The notes: generated from the sequence alone by a model not told the origin. A DNA stretch of 64,000 bases from JAAYAY01 sp963674575 (GCA_963674575.2 CAXXQT010000001.1:806001-870000); one strand, 5' to 3'; counted from the stretch's first letter, positions 54,101-63,559 are shown. Program-made: numbers and translations.

Positions 54101-57100
54101 ACGGAGGGCACGGAAACGTTCACGTACACGATCACCGACAGCGACGGTCTGACTTCGACGGCGACCGTGACGGTCACCGTGGCGGAGGCGGGCGACAATA
54201 CCCTTTCCGGTTACGTCTACATCGACGTTGATGGGGACGGTGCCCGCGATAGTGGCGAAATCGGCGTGCCCGGCGTTCTCATTACCCTTACGGGCACGGA
54301 CAATTTCGGGAATTCGGTCAGTCTCAACGCCCTCACCGATGACGACGGCGCCTACCGTTTCGAGGGGCTCTGGTCGGGGACGTATCAGCTCTCCGAACGC
54401 CAGCCGACCGCCCTGGCCGATGGGGCGGATTCGTCCTCCGTCGAGGACGCGGAGGTGAGCGACGACGTGATTTCCAGTCTCGCGGTAAGCGATTCGGAAG
54501 TGTATGGTGAGAACAACTTCGGCGAAGCCGGGTTGCACCCCGAGTACATTTCCATCCGAATGTTCCTCGCCTCGGCCCCGCCTTTGGAAGAGTATCTCCG
54601 CGACGTTGTTGCCAACGCCGAGGACGGGGCGGGCTACGACGACCTGGCCGACGCGATCCGCAACGGCGACACCGAGTACGACGATGGCGAGAACGACGCC
54701 CCCACGGTCGTTAGCAACAGCTATTCCGTTGACGAGGGCGACACTCTCACGGTCGACGCCTCCTCCGGTGTGCTGGCCAACGACAGCGACGCCGACGGCG
54801 ATTCGCTTACTGCCTCCCTGGTGAGCGACGTGAGTCACGGCACCCTCACTTTCAACGCCGACGGTTCCTTTACCTACGTTCCCGACGACGACTACAACGG
54901 CACGGATACCTTCACTTACCTGGCCAACGACGGCCTCGCGGATTCCGCTACGGCGACCGTGACCATCACGGTCAACTCCGTGAACGACGCCCCTGTGGCC
55001 ACGGCCGACTCCTATGACGCCGCCGAGGACACGACCTTGACGGTCGGCACCGCTTCCGGAGTGTTGGCCAACGATACGGATGCCGACGACGACTCGCTCA
55101 CGGCGACTCTCGTGTCGGACGTGAGCAACGGGACCCTGACTCTCAATTCGGACGGTTCCTTCGCCTATGTGCCCGACAGCGGATTCAACGGCACGGATAC
55201 CTTCACCTACACGGCCAATGACGGAACGGACGACTCGGATGCCGTCACGGTTACGATCACCGTGAGCGCCGTTCCCGAAGCCGAGGACGACAGCTATTCC
55301 ACGGACGAAGACGAAGTCCTGACCGTCGACGTGGATAGCGGCGTGCTGGCCAATGACAGCGACGCCGATGGCGACACGCTCACCGCCTCGATCGTCACGC
55401 AGCCCTCCAATGGCACGGTCACCCTGAGCAGCAGCGGGGCCTTTGTTTACACGCCGGACACCGATTTCTACGGCACGGACACGTTCACGTACGTGGCCAA
55501 CGACGGCACCCATGACTCGGCCGAGGCCACCGTGACGATCACCGTCAGCGCCGTCAACGACGTGCCCGAGACTGCGGCCGACTCCTACGACACGATCGTC
55601 GACGCCACACTCATTGTCGACGCCGATGAGGGCGTTCTGGCGAACGACACGGACGGCGACGGCGATTCCCTCACGGTGACGCTCGTGTCGGACGTGAGCA
55701 ACGGGACGTTGACCTTCAGTTCGGACGGCTCCTTCACCTACGTGCCCGACAGCGGGTTCAACGGCACGGACACCTTCACTTACACGGCCAGTGACGGAAC
55801 GGATGACTCGGCCGAAACGACCGTGACGATCACCGTCAACGCCCTGCCCGCCACGGTCGACGATGCCTACTCCGTCGACGAAGACACGACGTTGACCATC
55901 TCCACCGCCTCCGGCGTGCTGGCCAACGACAGCGACGCCGACGGCGACGATCTCAGCGTCACGGTGGTGACGGAGCCCACCCACGGCACTCTCACTCTCA
56001 GCACGGACGGGTCCTTCACCTACGAGCCTGCTGACGACTACTACGGCACCGACACGTTCACCTACGTGGCGAACGACGGCACGAACGACTCAGCCGAGGC
56101 GACGGTCACGATCACGATCAACGCAGTGGAAGACGCACCCGACGCCGTTGCGGACTCCTACAGCGTGCCCGTCAACGGGCAACTCACCGTAACCGACGAG
56201 CTCGGAGTGCTTGTGAACGATGCCGATGCCGACGGCGACGCGATCACGGCCGTCGTCGTGACGGAGCCCAGCAACGGTACCCTGACCTTGAACTCGGACG
56301 GATCGTTCAGCTACACGCCGGACGCTGATTTCTACGGCACGGACACGTTCACCTACGTGGCCAACGACGGTTCGAATGATTCCACCGAAACGACGGTGAC
56401 GATCATCGTTGATTCCGCTGCCAGCGTTCTGGACGACGAGTATTCGGTCACTCGCAACGAGTCGCTCGTCGTAGCCACGGCCTCGGGCGTGGCGGCGAAC
56501 GACAGCGATCCCGACGGCGATTCCTTCACGGTCTCGGTCGCCACGGAGCCCTCCAACGGCACCCTTTCGCTCAATGCCGACGGTTCCTTCACCTACGTGC
56601 CCGACACCGATTTCTACGGCACGGACACGTTCACCTACGTGGCGAACGACGGGCTGCTCGATTCCTTTGAAGCCACGGTCACGATCGAAGTCAACGTTCT
56701 GCCCGACGTGGCCGACGACTCCTACACCGTGGATGAGGATGATACGCTCACGGTCGACGCCGATTCGGGCGTGCTGGCCAATGACAGCGACACGGACGAT
56801 ACGTCGCTGACCGTGGCCGTCGTGACGGAACCGTCCTACGGCACGCTGACGCTTAATGCGGACGGCTCGTTCGAGTACACGCCGAATGCTGACTACAACG
56901 GCACGGATAGTTTCACCTACGTGGCCAACGATGGGACCGACGATTCCGAGGAAGCGACGGTGACGATCACTGTCGCTGCCGTGGACGATGCTCCCGTGGC
57001 TGCCGGCGACGTCTACAGCGTGGCCCTCGACACCACCCTTACCGTGTCTGCCAGCAACGGTGTTCTGGTCAACGACCAAGACGCTGACGGCGATTCGCTC

Positions 57101-58459
57101 ACCGTTACCTTGAGCGACACAACGAGCTACGGCACCCTCTCCTTGGCGTCGGACGGGTCCTTCACTTACACTCCGAATTCCGGCTTCCACGGCGACGACA
57201 CGTTCACGTACACGGCGAGCGACGGCACCAACGAGTCCGCAGTCACCACGGTCACGATCAACGTGAACACGGCGCCCGACGCACTGAGCGACTCGTATTC
57301 CGTGGACGAGGATGGCGAGCTTACGGTCGACGACGCTTCGGGCGTGCTGGCCAACGACAGCGACGATGACAGTGATGCGCTGACTGCCACATTGACCATG
57401 GAGCCCAGCAACGGAACGCTCACGTTCAACTCGGACGGCTCCTTCGTTTACACGCCGGACGCCGATTTCAACGGTACGGATGGGTTCACCTACGTGGCCA
57501 ACGACGGCTACGACGACTCGACCGAAACCACGGTGGTCATCACGGTCAATTCGGTCAACGACGTTGCGGAAACGACCGCCGATTCCTACACGGTTGCCGT
57601 CAACGGTTCGCTGACCGTGGACGCGGACGCCGGCGTGGCGGCCAACGATACCGATGTCGACGGCGACTCTCTGTCGGTAAGCGTTTCTGCATCACCATCC
57701 AACGGAAGTCTGACGCTGAACTCGGACGGTTCCTTCACCTACACGCCGAATACCGATTTCCACGGCACCGATTCGTTCACCTACGTGGCCAACGACGGCA
57801 CGGCTGATTCTGCGGAAACGACCGTGACCATCCAGGTGAATACGGCGGCTGCCGCCACGGACGATGCCTACTCGGTTGATGAAGACAGCACCCTCACGGT
57901 GGATGTCGCGTCCGGCCTTCTCAGCAATGACACCGACACCGAGAGCGATAGCCTGACGGTGGCTGTGGCGACCGAGCCGACGAACGGCGCCCTTTCCCTG
58001 GCGGCGGACGGCTCGTTTGTGTACACCCCGGATGCCGATTTCTCCGGGACCGATACCTTCACGTACACGGTCAACGACGGCTACACGGATTCGGCCGAGG
58101 CGACGGTCACGATCACCGTCAATCCGGTGAATGACGCTCCGGTTGTGGTGGACGACTCCTATTCGGTCGTCACGAACGAGCAACTCGTGGTCAGTGCGAC
58201 CTCGGGCGTGTTGGCCAACGATAGCGACGCCGACGGCGATTCGCTCACGGTTACGCTCGTGACCGGCCCTGCCCACGGAACCCTGCTTGTCAGCGGCGAT
58301 GGGTCCTTCCAGTTCACGCCTGAAACCGACTACGAGGGATCCGATTCGTTCACCTACACCGTCAACGACGGTACGGAAGACTCGGCGACGGCGACGGTGT
58401 CGCTGGAAATCGCCGACGCCGTTGACGCCGCCATGGCGGCGGAAGAAGACTGGAGCTAA
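51143..58459 (+). CDS. Giant surface protein: LEPR-XLL-like start, cyclophilin, SdrD_B-like and ~17 cadherin/Ig-like repeats
   Basis: 2438 residues, strongly acidic. Order: N-terminal LEPLECRTLLSA (about 20-33, LEPR-XLL-like export motif), acidic linker, cyclophilin-type PPIase (about 158-330, NYGPIVIELYAEDTPGTVEN, FHRSVEDFVIQGGG), SdrD_B-like (about 334-433), two Ig/cadherin-like domains (to about 632), repeats 1-4 (about 636-1015), a second SdrD_B-like domain (about 1017-1130), linker (about 1131-1188), repeats 5-17 (to about 2415), short tail. Each ~95-residue repeat has GVLANDSDADGD and GTDTFTY cores. Probably a calcium-binding adhesin or cell-surface protein. The start is ATG 51143 rather than the TTG at 51128. 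Confidence 0.9.
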   Translation: MSVRRNPRLANLLSRRSRSLRLEPLECRTLLSATPTDDSFQLAIYTESSEVEIPAEVGVQSDDSTESLFTVDDSGEIYMDSTSDLTLGDFFDIWQNNAGEAGNQADAVLAEDQLMGYVENGESTVQMFVNGQVSTEFDEYVVQDGDEIVLVYGDNPVVSLNTNYGPIVIELYAEDTPGTVENFLNYVNDGDYLNSIFHRSVEDFVIQGGGYTTPSTTLTAVSQFDDVPEDDPITNEPGLSNVRGTIAMAKLSGDVDSATSQFFVNLSDDNVFLDSEDYGEFTVFGQILDMTTVDEISNLTIDTSNSSPFGELPLGEDGEGETNQLVVVQSITGQGEISGVKYLDADADGEYDDGEELLAGVTVYLDADDDGVLDSDETWTVTDSDGAYFFQVEAGDYVVRSEVTPGYLATGPLDPDSYSVTVEIGVETSDLNFGEIALSAPSGVDLVADYDTGDADDDDLTNNNNSDSSTVLQFLVSGVTSGAEIQLFAGDTMIGNEIATGDTVTITTDGVQALADGTYDITAVQVLGGTTDPSDALVLTIDATGPSGLTNTAPDTAQVGVAYSFDAESSEEGDIVYSLVDAPDGMTIDASTGEIAWTPTSDQAVPQSFQIALTDEAGNTTTEDIAITVLGVIPAYPDSYSTDEDATLTVSVDEGVLANDDTESGTLSVAVYDTPSHGSVTLGSNGSFVYIPNVDFSGTDTFSYFATNTEGDESNVALVTITVNPVNDAPEGTADSYTTSEDTTLTKAASSGVLANDSDPDGDDITATLVDQASHGTVTLSSDGSFTYVPDDDYYGTDSFTYKINDGTDDSEDITVSLTVTAVNDAPAAEADAYTVDEDETLTVTAASGVLANDSDAEDDTLTATLVSNPSNGSVSLSSDGSFVYTPDDDFYGTDTFTYTASDGEDTSETTTVTITVSAQPDAPTAVADTAEAPNDGSSVLIDVLDNDTSDPDGTQALTITSVTQGSLGATVVIEDDQIRFTAAAGTEGTETFTYTITDSDGLTSTATVTVTVAEAGDNTLSGYVYIDVDGDGARDSGEIGVPGVLITLTGTDNFGNSVSLNALTDDDGAYRFEGLWSGTYQLSERQPTALADGADSSSVEDAEVSDDVISSLAVSDSEVYGENNFGEAGLHPEYISIRMFLASAPPLEEYLRDVVANAEDGAGYDDLADAIRNGDTEYDDGENDAPTVVSNSYSVDEGDTLTVDASSGVLANDSDADGDSLTASLVSDVSHGTLTFNADGSFTYVPDDDYNGTDTFTYLANDGLADSATATVTITVNSVNDAPVATADSYDAAEDTTLTVGTASGVLANDTDADDDSLTATLVSDVSNGTLTLNSDGSFAYVPDSGFNGTDTFTYTANDGTDDSDAVTVTITVSAVPEAEDDSYSTDEDEVLTVDVDSGVLANDSDADGDTLTASIVTQPSNGTVTLSSSGAFVYTPDTDFYGTDTFTYVANDGTHDSAEATVTITVSAVNDVPETAADSYDTIVDATLIVDADEGVLANDTDGDGDSLTVTLVSDVSNGTLTFSSDGSFTYVPDSGFNGTDTFTYTASDGTDDSAETTVTITVNALPATVDDAYSVDEDTTLTISTASGVLANDSDADGDDLSVTVVTEPTHGTLTLSTDGSFTYEPADDYYGTDTFTYVANDGTNDSAEATVTITINAVEDAPDAVADSYSVPVNGQLTVTDELGVLVNDADADGDAITAVVVTEPSNGTLTLNSDGSFSYTPDADFYGTDTFTYVANDGSNDSTETTVTIIVDSAASVLDDEYSVTRNESLVVATASGVAANDSDPDGDSFTVSVATEPSNGTLSLNADGSFTYVPDTDFYGTDTFTYVANDGLLDSFEATVTIEVNVLPDVADDSYTVDEDDTLTVDADSGVLANDSDTDDTSLTVAVVTEPSYGTLTLNADGSFEYTPNADYNGTDSFTYVANDGTDDSEEATVTITVAAVDDAPVAAGDVYSVALDTTLTVSASNGVLVNDQDADGDSLTVTLSDTTSYGTLSLASDGSFTYTPNSGFHGDDTFTYTASDGTNESAVTTVTINVNTAPDALSDSYSVDEDGELTVDDASGVLANDSDDDSDALTATLTMEPSNGTLTFNSDGSFVYTPDADFNGTDGFTYVANDGYDDSTETTVVITVNSVNDVAETTADSYTVAVNGSLTVDADAGVAANDTDVDGDSLSVSVSASPSNGSLTLNSDGSFTYTPNTDFHGTDSFTYVANDGTADSAETTVTIQVNTAAAATDDAYSVDEDSTLTVDVASGLLSNDTDTESDSLTVAVATEPTNGALSLAADGSFVYTPDADFSGTDTFTYTVNDGYTDSAEATVTITVNPVNDAPVVVDDSYSVVTNEQLVVSATSGVLANDSDADGDSLTVTLVTGPAHGTLLVSGDGSFQFTPETDYEGSDSFTYTVNDGTEDSATATVSLEIADAVDAAMAAEEDWS

Positions 58460-58626
58460 AGGGCCGTGTAGGAGGCTGAAGACTGTAGACTTTAGGCTGT
58501 AGGTTCCTGATGCGACGTCGATTGTGATGGAAAGCCGCTTTCGATGTCCCAAGTTCCTGTCTTGTCAGTCCTCCGGTCTTCAGCTTTGTTTCTGCCGTGA
58601 TGAGCCCCTTGTTCAACGAGTTGTCA

Positions 58627-58672
58627 AACAACAAGAGGTCCCGTGCGATGCCGCACGGGACCTCTTGTTGTT
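58627..58672. terminator. Perfect 21-bp hairpin between convergent genes
   Basis: AACAACAAGAGGTCCCGTGCG and its exact complement CGCACGGGACCTCTTGTTGTT are separated by ATGC. It lies 170 bp after the giant gene's stop and between it and the convergent BBP7 gene, so it may serve as a bidirectional terminator, though there is no long T-run. The 334-bp gap also contains repeat A copy 3. Confidence 0.6.
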
Positions 58673-58695
58673 GGTCGCTAACCCGGATTATTCAT

Positions 58696-58776
58696 GGGTG
58701 GCACGCTCAGATCGCGAGCGATGGGCGTGGCGATTTGGCCTTCCACGCCCATCGCTTCGCTCTGAGCGTGCCACCC
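58696..58776. repeat. Dispersed palindromic repeat, family A copy 3
   Basis: 81-bp palindrome with GGGTGGCACGCT/AGCGTGCCACCC ends as in copies at 1483 and 41769. It is 17 bp beyond the stop of the BBP7 gene, in a 3' intergenic position. Confidence 0.8.
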
Positions 58777-58793
58777 ATGACACAGTACCTTTC

Positions 58794-60314
58794 TCAATAG
58801 CGTCCTTCGATTCCGATGCTCAAGCCCTGCGCCCAGAAGCCGGTTGATCGGAAATCGAATTCGGGGAAGGCGGCGCCCTCGAGGGTTCCTCCGGAAAGCT
58901 GCGATACGTTGATGTCCGTATCGATCTGGTCCCCTGCTCGGAGGACGTCGCTCAAGTAGAGGAAGGTGTAGCCTACGGTGAAATCGATGCCGTTGCCGAA
59001 GGCCCGCTTCAGCTTGATTCCCACTTCCGTGGCCGTGGACAGCGTGTCGCGTTCGTAGTGTCCCATGTTTGTGGGCTGGGCGAGCAATCCTCCCTGGCTT
59101 ACCGTCGTCCCGGTCGAGGCGACCGTGATCGTTTCTCCGTCGATCGTCACTCCCGAGTTGAGGTTGCCGATGCCCACCTTGGCCAACAGTTCCATCGACC
59201 AGAAGCGGGTGAGCTGACCCTGGAAGCACATGCCGACCTGGGCACCGCTGAAGGTGTTGGTCGTGTCGAAGCGATCGAAGAGATCGAAACTTGTTCCGGC
59301 CGTTGCCGAGGCCAGTGATTCTGTCGATTCCTCGATCAGCAGGCCGTCGTCCAACTGCATCCACCGATACCCCACCAGGAGGTCGATGTCCGCCCAGCAG
59401 TCCCGTTGGAGGCCCTGCCGAAACAGGACCTCTCCCCCGTCGAACTTGGTCGACGCGGTCACGTGGACCGATCCGGTTACCAGGCTGTTGTACACGAGCA
59501 ATCGGGCGTCCTGCGCTCCGTCCACGGTGTTGTAGATCGGGCGAGCCAGAACATCGTAATCCGAACCGGAAGCGCCGTAGGTCAACGTCTGGGTGCCAAG
59601 GGTGAAATAGGAGGCCTCGATGCCCCGGCTATGGCACGGGTCCAGCCACATTCCCAGTGAGAAGCGGCCCCCGGAACTTCCGTCCATCTCCAGGTTGCTT
59701 CCGCCGAAGAGAATGGACGTTCCGGGTTGGCCCAACACGCCGGCCTCTTCCTGAACCGTTCCCGAGGGACTGGTCGTGACCAGCGGGGGAGTTCCCATCC
59801 CGTCGATCCACCAGAGCAGGTATTCGCCGCCGCCGTAGAATCGAGTTGGGGGGCAACAGGGGGCGGCTGCGCAGGGCTCACACTCCGGCGCACAGGCGTC
59901 ACCCATCATCTCCGGCACGGCGAGTACCGGTTCGCCTTCCACAACCGGATCAAACGCCGGTGTTGGCTGGTCGAAGCCTACGGATAGGACTCGTGGCTCC
60001 TTGCCGGCACCGGTTCCGTCCAGCAGTGTGCCACCGAATTTCTCATCCGGATTGGCCTCGGCAGGTTCCGTGGCGGCAGCCGGTTTCACCTCGTCATCCG
60101 ACTTGCCGCGCAGACAGGCCGTAATGTCGGGGATGGAGGTGCGGAAAACACTTCCCGTTGCCGACTGCGAACTCTTCTGATGGGACGGAACATACCCCAC
60201 CCACTTCCCATTTCGCTGGTAAGCGGTCGACGGTGTCGTCTGGGCCGCGGCGAGGGTGGTGATTCCGAATACGATAATAAGTGAAGTCGCGAATGCCCTA
60301 ATATGGCGAAGCAT
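58794..60314 (-). CDS. BBP7-family outer-membrane beta-barrel protein
   Basis: 506 residues: signal peptide (about 1-24, ending LAAAQT), a proline/Glu-rich linker and a Cys cluster (ECEPCAAAPCCPP, about 145-160), then a beta-barrel (about 165-506) that begins RFYGGGEYLLWWIDG and ends with the aromatic strand FWAQGLSIGIEGRY. This resembles the BBP7/DUF1551 barrels of Rhodopirellula. Probably an outer-membrane porin-like or structural protein. AAGGAAGG is 5-7 nt upstream of the ATG. Confidence 0.9.
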   Translation of the reverse strand: MLRHIRAFATSLIIVFGITTLAAAQTTPSTAYQRNGKWVGYVPSHQKSSQSATGSVFRTSIPDITACLRGKSDDEVKPAAATEPAEANPDEKFGGTLLDGTGAGKEPRVLSVGFDQPTPAFDPVVEGEPVLAVPEMMGDACAPECEPCAAAPCCPPTRFYGGGEYLLWWIDGMGTPPLVTTSPSGTVQEEAGVLGQPGTSILFGGSNLEMDGSSGGRFSLGMWLDPCHSRGIEASYFTLGTQTLTYGASGSDYDVLARPIYNTVDGAQDARLLVYNSLVTGSVHVTASTKFDGGEVLFRQGLQRDCWADIDLLVGYRWMQLDDGLLIEESTESLASATAGTSFDLFDRFDTTNTFSGAQVGMCFQGQLTRFWSMELLAKVGIGNLNSGVTIDGETITVASTGTTVSQGGLLAQPTNMGHYERDTLSTATEVGIKLKRAFGNGIDFTVGYTFLYLSDVLRAGDQIDTDINVSQLSGGTLEGAAFPEFDFRSTGFWAQGLSIGIEGRY

Positions 60315-60524
60315 CCCACCTTCCTTTGCGTGATGGATGTTCGCCCCCCTGAATCAGTACGATGAGCACGTTATCTCATCATACGCTTAGCTTTATCGGG
60401 TATCTCCTGCGTAATCGTTAAACTTTTTCTGACCGGAAATCTCTTCCGGGTTTCCGGACGCACAAGGTTGACTTGCCCCTGCCAACTCGGCAGACTAACC
60501 TCCTGATTCAAGGAGGCGAATTCC

Positions 60525-61637
60525 ATGGCAGCTTGCCGAATTTCCGCGATTGCACTCGTTTTCGCCCTGCTTCCCATCTTCTCGCCGCCAGGCCTTGCCG
60601 GGGCGGAAGAGGTCCCTTCTCTCGGCTGGGTTTGCCCCTCTGACGATGGGACTCACTTTGTCCTGGACGGTTCCGGGGAAGCGATCGTGTTCTGGGGCGT
60701 CAACTACGACCACGACGGCGATGGCCGCCTGCTGGAGGACTACTGGCGTCAGCAGTGGAGTACGGTGGTTGAAGACTTCCAAGAAATCAAGTCTCTCCGA
60801 GCCAACGTGGTTCGCATTCATCTGCAAGTGGCGCGCTTTCTCGACGAGCCCGACAAGCCGAACCAATCCAGTCTGGAGCAGCTTGGCAAACTGGTGGAAC
60901 TGGCAGAAAAGACAGGGCTCTATCTCGATATCACCGGGCTCGGCTGTTATCACAAGCAGGACGTGCCGCCATGGTACGATCAACTCGACGAGTCCGCCCG
61001 CTGGAAGGCTCAGGCCTGTTTCTGGAAGGCTGTGGCGGAAACGTGCCACGAAAGTCCGGCCATCTTCTGCTACGACCTGATGAACGAGCCGATTCTGCCG
61101 GGAAAGGAGCCGGAGACGGAGTGGGTTACGGGCGAACTGGATGGCAAGTCCTTCGTCCAACGCCTCACCCTGGATCTGGGGGGCCGAACACGGGAAGAAG
61201 TGGCCGCCCAATGGGTCACCCAAATGACTTCCGTCATTCGCGAGGTTGATACCCGCCACATGATCACGGTTGGCGTGATCCCGTGGGCGCTCGTATTCAA
61301 GGGGGCCAAGCCGCTTTTTTACTCCCCGGACGTGGGGCGCCCCCTCGATTTTGTGAGCGTCCACTTCTATCCGAGAAAAGGCCAGGTGGAAGAAGCTCTC
61401 ACGGCCCTAAAAACCTACCATGTGGGCAAGCCTCTGGTCATCGAGGAGATGTTCCCCCTCCGATGCACTCCGGATGAGTTGCAGGCCTTCATCGACGGAA
61501 GCCGTCCGATGGTTGACGGGTGGATCAGCTTCTACTGGGGAAGGACGATCGAAGAGAACGAGCAGCGGGGCGACCTTGTCGGCGCCCTCATCGCTCAATG
61601 GCTCAAACGTTTTCGGAGCCTCTCGCCCCTGCCCTGA
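60525..61637 (+). CDS. Secreted glycoside hydrolase family 5-like protein
   Basis: 370 residues: signal peptide (about 1-26, ending LAGAEE), then a GH5-like (beta/alpha)8 barrel. NVVRIHLQVARFLDEP, the acid/base motif YDLMNEP (Glu188) and the nucleophile region LVIEEMFPL (Glu307 or Glu308) are visible, with FVSVHFYPRKG before it. Cellulase or mannanase-type activity on plant or algal polysaccharide is plausible; the exact substrate is not predictable. A short AAGGAGG sits just before the ATG at 60525. Confidence 0.85.
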   Translation: MAACRISAIALVFALLPIFSPPGLAGAEEVPSLGWVCPSDDGTHFVLDGSGEAIVFWGVNYDHDGDGRLLEDYWRQQWSTVVEDFQEIKSLRANVVRIHLQVARFLDEPDKPNQSSLEQLGKLVELAEKTGLYLDITGLGCYHKQDVPPWYDQLDESARWKAQACFWKAVAETCHESPAIFCYDLMNEPILPGKEPETEWVTGELDGKSFVQRLTLDLGGRTREEVAAQWVTQMTSVIREVDTRHMITVGVIPWALVFKGAKPLFYSPDVGRPLDFVSVHFYPRKGQVEEALTALKTYHVGKPLVIEEMFPLRCTPDELQAFIDGSRPMVDGWISFYWGRTIEENEQRGDLVGALIAQWLKRFRSLSPLP

Positions 61638-61665
61638 CGTGGCGAGGGGCCTTTCCACGGCCTGT

Positions 61666-61740
61666 GGTAGGTCGCCGCTCGCCGAGCGGGACCTTGAAAT
61701 GGAATGTCGCTCGGCAATCCGGGAGCCGTACGGCGCCTAC
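61666..61740. repeat. Dispersed repeat family B, copy at 61.7 kb
   Basis: GGTAGGTCGCCGCTCGCCGA at left, core TTGAAATGGAATGTCGCTCG, right end GAGCCGTACGGCGCCTAC. It fills the 135-bp gap between the convergent GH5 and ketoacyl synthase genes. Confidence 0.7.
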
Positions 61741-61772
61741 CAACGCCACGTGCCGCGTTCTTCAACGGGCTG

Positions 61773-63044
61773 CTAGGCGGCCTTCCGCTGCACCGGGCAA
61801 AGACAACTTTGTGCGTCCGGCCAGCGCCGCAAGGCGATTGCTGCCATCGTGCCTCCGAAGGCGATCGAGAGCTTCAACGCATGTTCGAAATGGCCGAAAC
61901 GCCCCACCAGCGGAATACAGTCGAGATTGCAGTCCGGGTCGGGATTGGTGAGGTTGACGGTGGGGGGGGCGAAACCGTCGCGAAGGGCCAATGTTGTCAC
62001 GGCAAGTTCCACGCTCCCCGACGCGTTAACCAGGTGGCCGAGCATCGACTTCGTGGAACTTACGAGCATGGAGTCCGCCGCGGCTCCCATTGCATTGCGG
62101 ATACCGCGGGTTTCCGCAATGTCGTTGGTCTGAGTTCCCGTGCCGTGGGCATTGATGTAGTTTACGTCAGTCGGCTCGAGTCCCGCCTGTTTCAAGGTGG
62201 CTGTCAGCAGATACGTCAACGAGGGGCTGTCGGCGTCCACGCTGGTGACGTGGTAGGCGTCAGCTACCATGCGTCCCCCGGTTACCTCGGCGTAGATCTG
62301 AACGCCTCGTCGTCGCGCATGGCTCAGGCGTTCGAGCACCAACATGGCGGCGCCTTCCCCCATGACGAACCCGTTCCGGCCTGAATCGAAGGGACGCGCT
62401 GCTTGTGTCGGATCGTCGTGTTCTGCCAGGACTCGCATCTTGCTGAATCCCGCGGCAAAAAGCGGGTCGATCGCCTCGGAACTCCCTGCCAGGGCAATGT
62501 CGCATTGCCCCGTACGGATCGAACGCACGGCCGAAAGAATATCCACCATGCCGCTCGCGCATGCCGAGGAATGGCACATTCGCGGACCGTAGAGCCCAAA
62601 ACGATTCGCAATGATCGAGCACCCGCTGTTCGGCAGGCACTGCGAACGCCAGTCGACTGCGTCCTCGTCGGGGTCCTCGGACCCTCCCTGGAGCCAGCCC
62701 GTTGTGATCTCGCACATGTGGGCGCTCATGGCACAGCCGAACTTGTGGAAATCGATTCCCGAATGGTAGACCTGCGCGTCGTCCAAGGCTTCCGCAGCCG
62801 CCTGCAGCGCCAACGAGATCACCTTCAGGCGACCGGGCTCGTCGGCCTCCACGGCAGCCGGGGCGGCGATCCGCAGACAGTGGGGCATGCCATCCGAGGG
62901 GGCCAGGAAACGAACTCCACTCACACCCTCGCGCACGGCTTGCCACACCGATTCGCGGTCCTGGCCCACCGAGGTAATCATACCGATCCCCGTGATCACG
63001 ATCGGTTCCCACGCATCGGGCTTTCGAGAATTATGCACATCCAT
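61773..63044 (-). CDS. Beta-ketoacyl-ACP synthase (KAS I/II-like)
   Basis: 423 residues. Condensing enzyme for fatty-acid or polyketide chains. The Cys-His-His triad is visible: SSACASGMVDIL, NAHGTGTQTND and KSMLGHLVNASG, with the FabF-type ITGIGMITSVG start and GEGAAMLVLE. FabF-type length is about 410-420. A lone synthase without adjacent ACP or reductase genes, so it may be a secondary paralogue. The ATG at 63044 has no strong ribosome site. Confidence 0.92.
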   Translation of the reverse strand: MDVHNSRKPDAWEPIVITGIGMITSVGQDRESVWQAVREGVSGVRFLAPSDGMPHCLRIAAPAAVEADEPGRLKVISLALQAAAEALDDAQVYHSGIDFHKFGCAMSAHMCEITTGWLQGGSEDPDEDAVDWRSQCLPNSGCSIIANRFGLYGPRMCHSSACASGMVDILSAVRSIRTGQCDIALAGSSEAIDPLFAAGFSKMRVLAEHDDPTQAARPFDSGRNGFVMGEGAAMLVLERLSHARRRGVQIYAEVTGGRMVADAYHVTSVDADSPSLTYLLTATLKQAGLEPTDVNYINAHGTGTQTNDIAETRGIRNAMGAAADSMLVSSTKSMLGHLVNASGSVELAVTTLALRDGFAPPTVNLTNPDPDCNLDCIPLVGRFGHFEHALKLSIAFGGTMAAIALRRWPDAQSCLCPVQRKAA

Positions 63045-63559
63045 GCGGCGTTACCGGGATATCAACGTGAGGTCGACAGCAGGAGCCCCAGCAGTAGCCA
63101 ACGCCTCCCTGCGCCGACTTCCGCTGCTGGCGGCGCGGAAAATGTACCAATGCAACCGAGGCAAGTCCAGAGACAATATGGAAATGCTTGCCTGTTCCAG
63201 CAGCATCGATTTCTTCCGCCTGGTCTTGCAGAGCACGGCCCCCCCTTTGGTGCCCGTTCGCGAACAAGGTTCTCTTGTATCCCCACTGATTGATTAACCC
63301 ACTTCCGTGCCGGCCGCCTGATCGGTCGTCTTGATGTATTCCTAAGAAGAGTAGTACCTCGCGTGAGGTGGGGTGAGGGGCCCCTAGGGGAAGAGGGGGC
63401 TTTCTCTGTAGTGGGGGGTGTGATTGGCTAGATTATGCCATTTTCTCTATATTTCACATTATTAGTGTCAGGATTTGCTGCTTGGCGGCCTACAGGTTTA
63501 AGGCGACACCTTCTGTCGATTCCTACCACCAGTACCCACTCATCTATGGGGGACACATC
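63045..63559. other. Intergenic region with AT-rich segment
   Basis: No supported gene. An AT-rich stretch 63421-63478 includes TTGGCT (63424) and TATATT (63448) separated by 18 bp, a plausible promoter for the following secreted-protein gene. A GC-rich GAGGGGCCCCTAGGGG palindrome lies near 63378. Confidence 0.45.
63424..63453 (+). promoter_or_regulatory. Weak predicted promoter
   Basis: TTGGCT-18 bp-TATATT, about 107 bp before the next ATG, inside the only AT-rich part of its spacer. Confidence 0.3.

Noticed and set aside
50735..55984. Very long minus-strand open frames (812 and 900 codons) opposite the giant repeat gene
   Set aside because: They mirror the repetitive GC-rich codons of the plus-strand gene; the predicted products are rich in Val/Gly/Arg repeats with no domain, signal or ribosome site.
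53051..58400. Regular ~285-bp spacing in the giant gene considered as a CRISPR or tandem DNA array
   Set aside because: The period is about 95 codons with conserved protein motifs and an uninterrupted frame; it is a protein repeat, not a spacer array.
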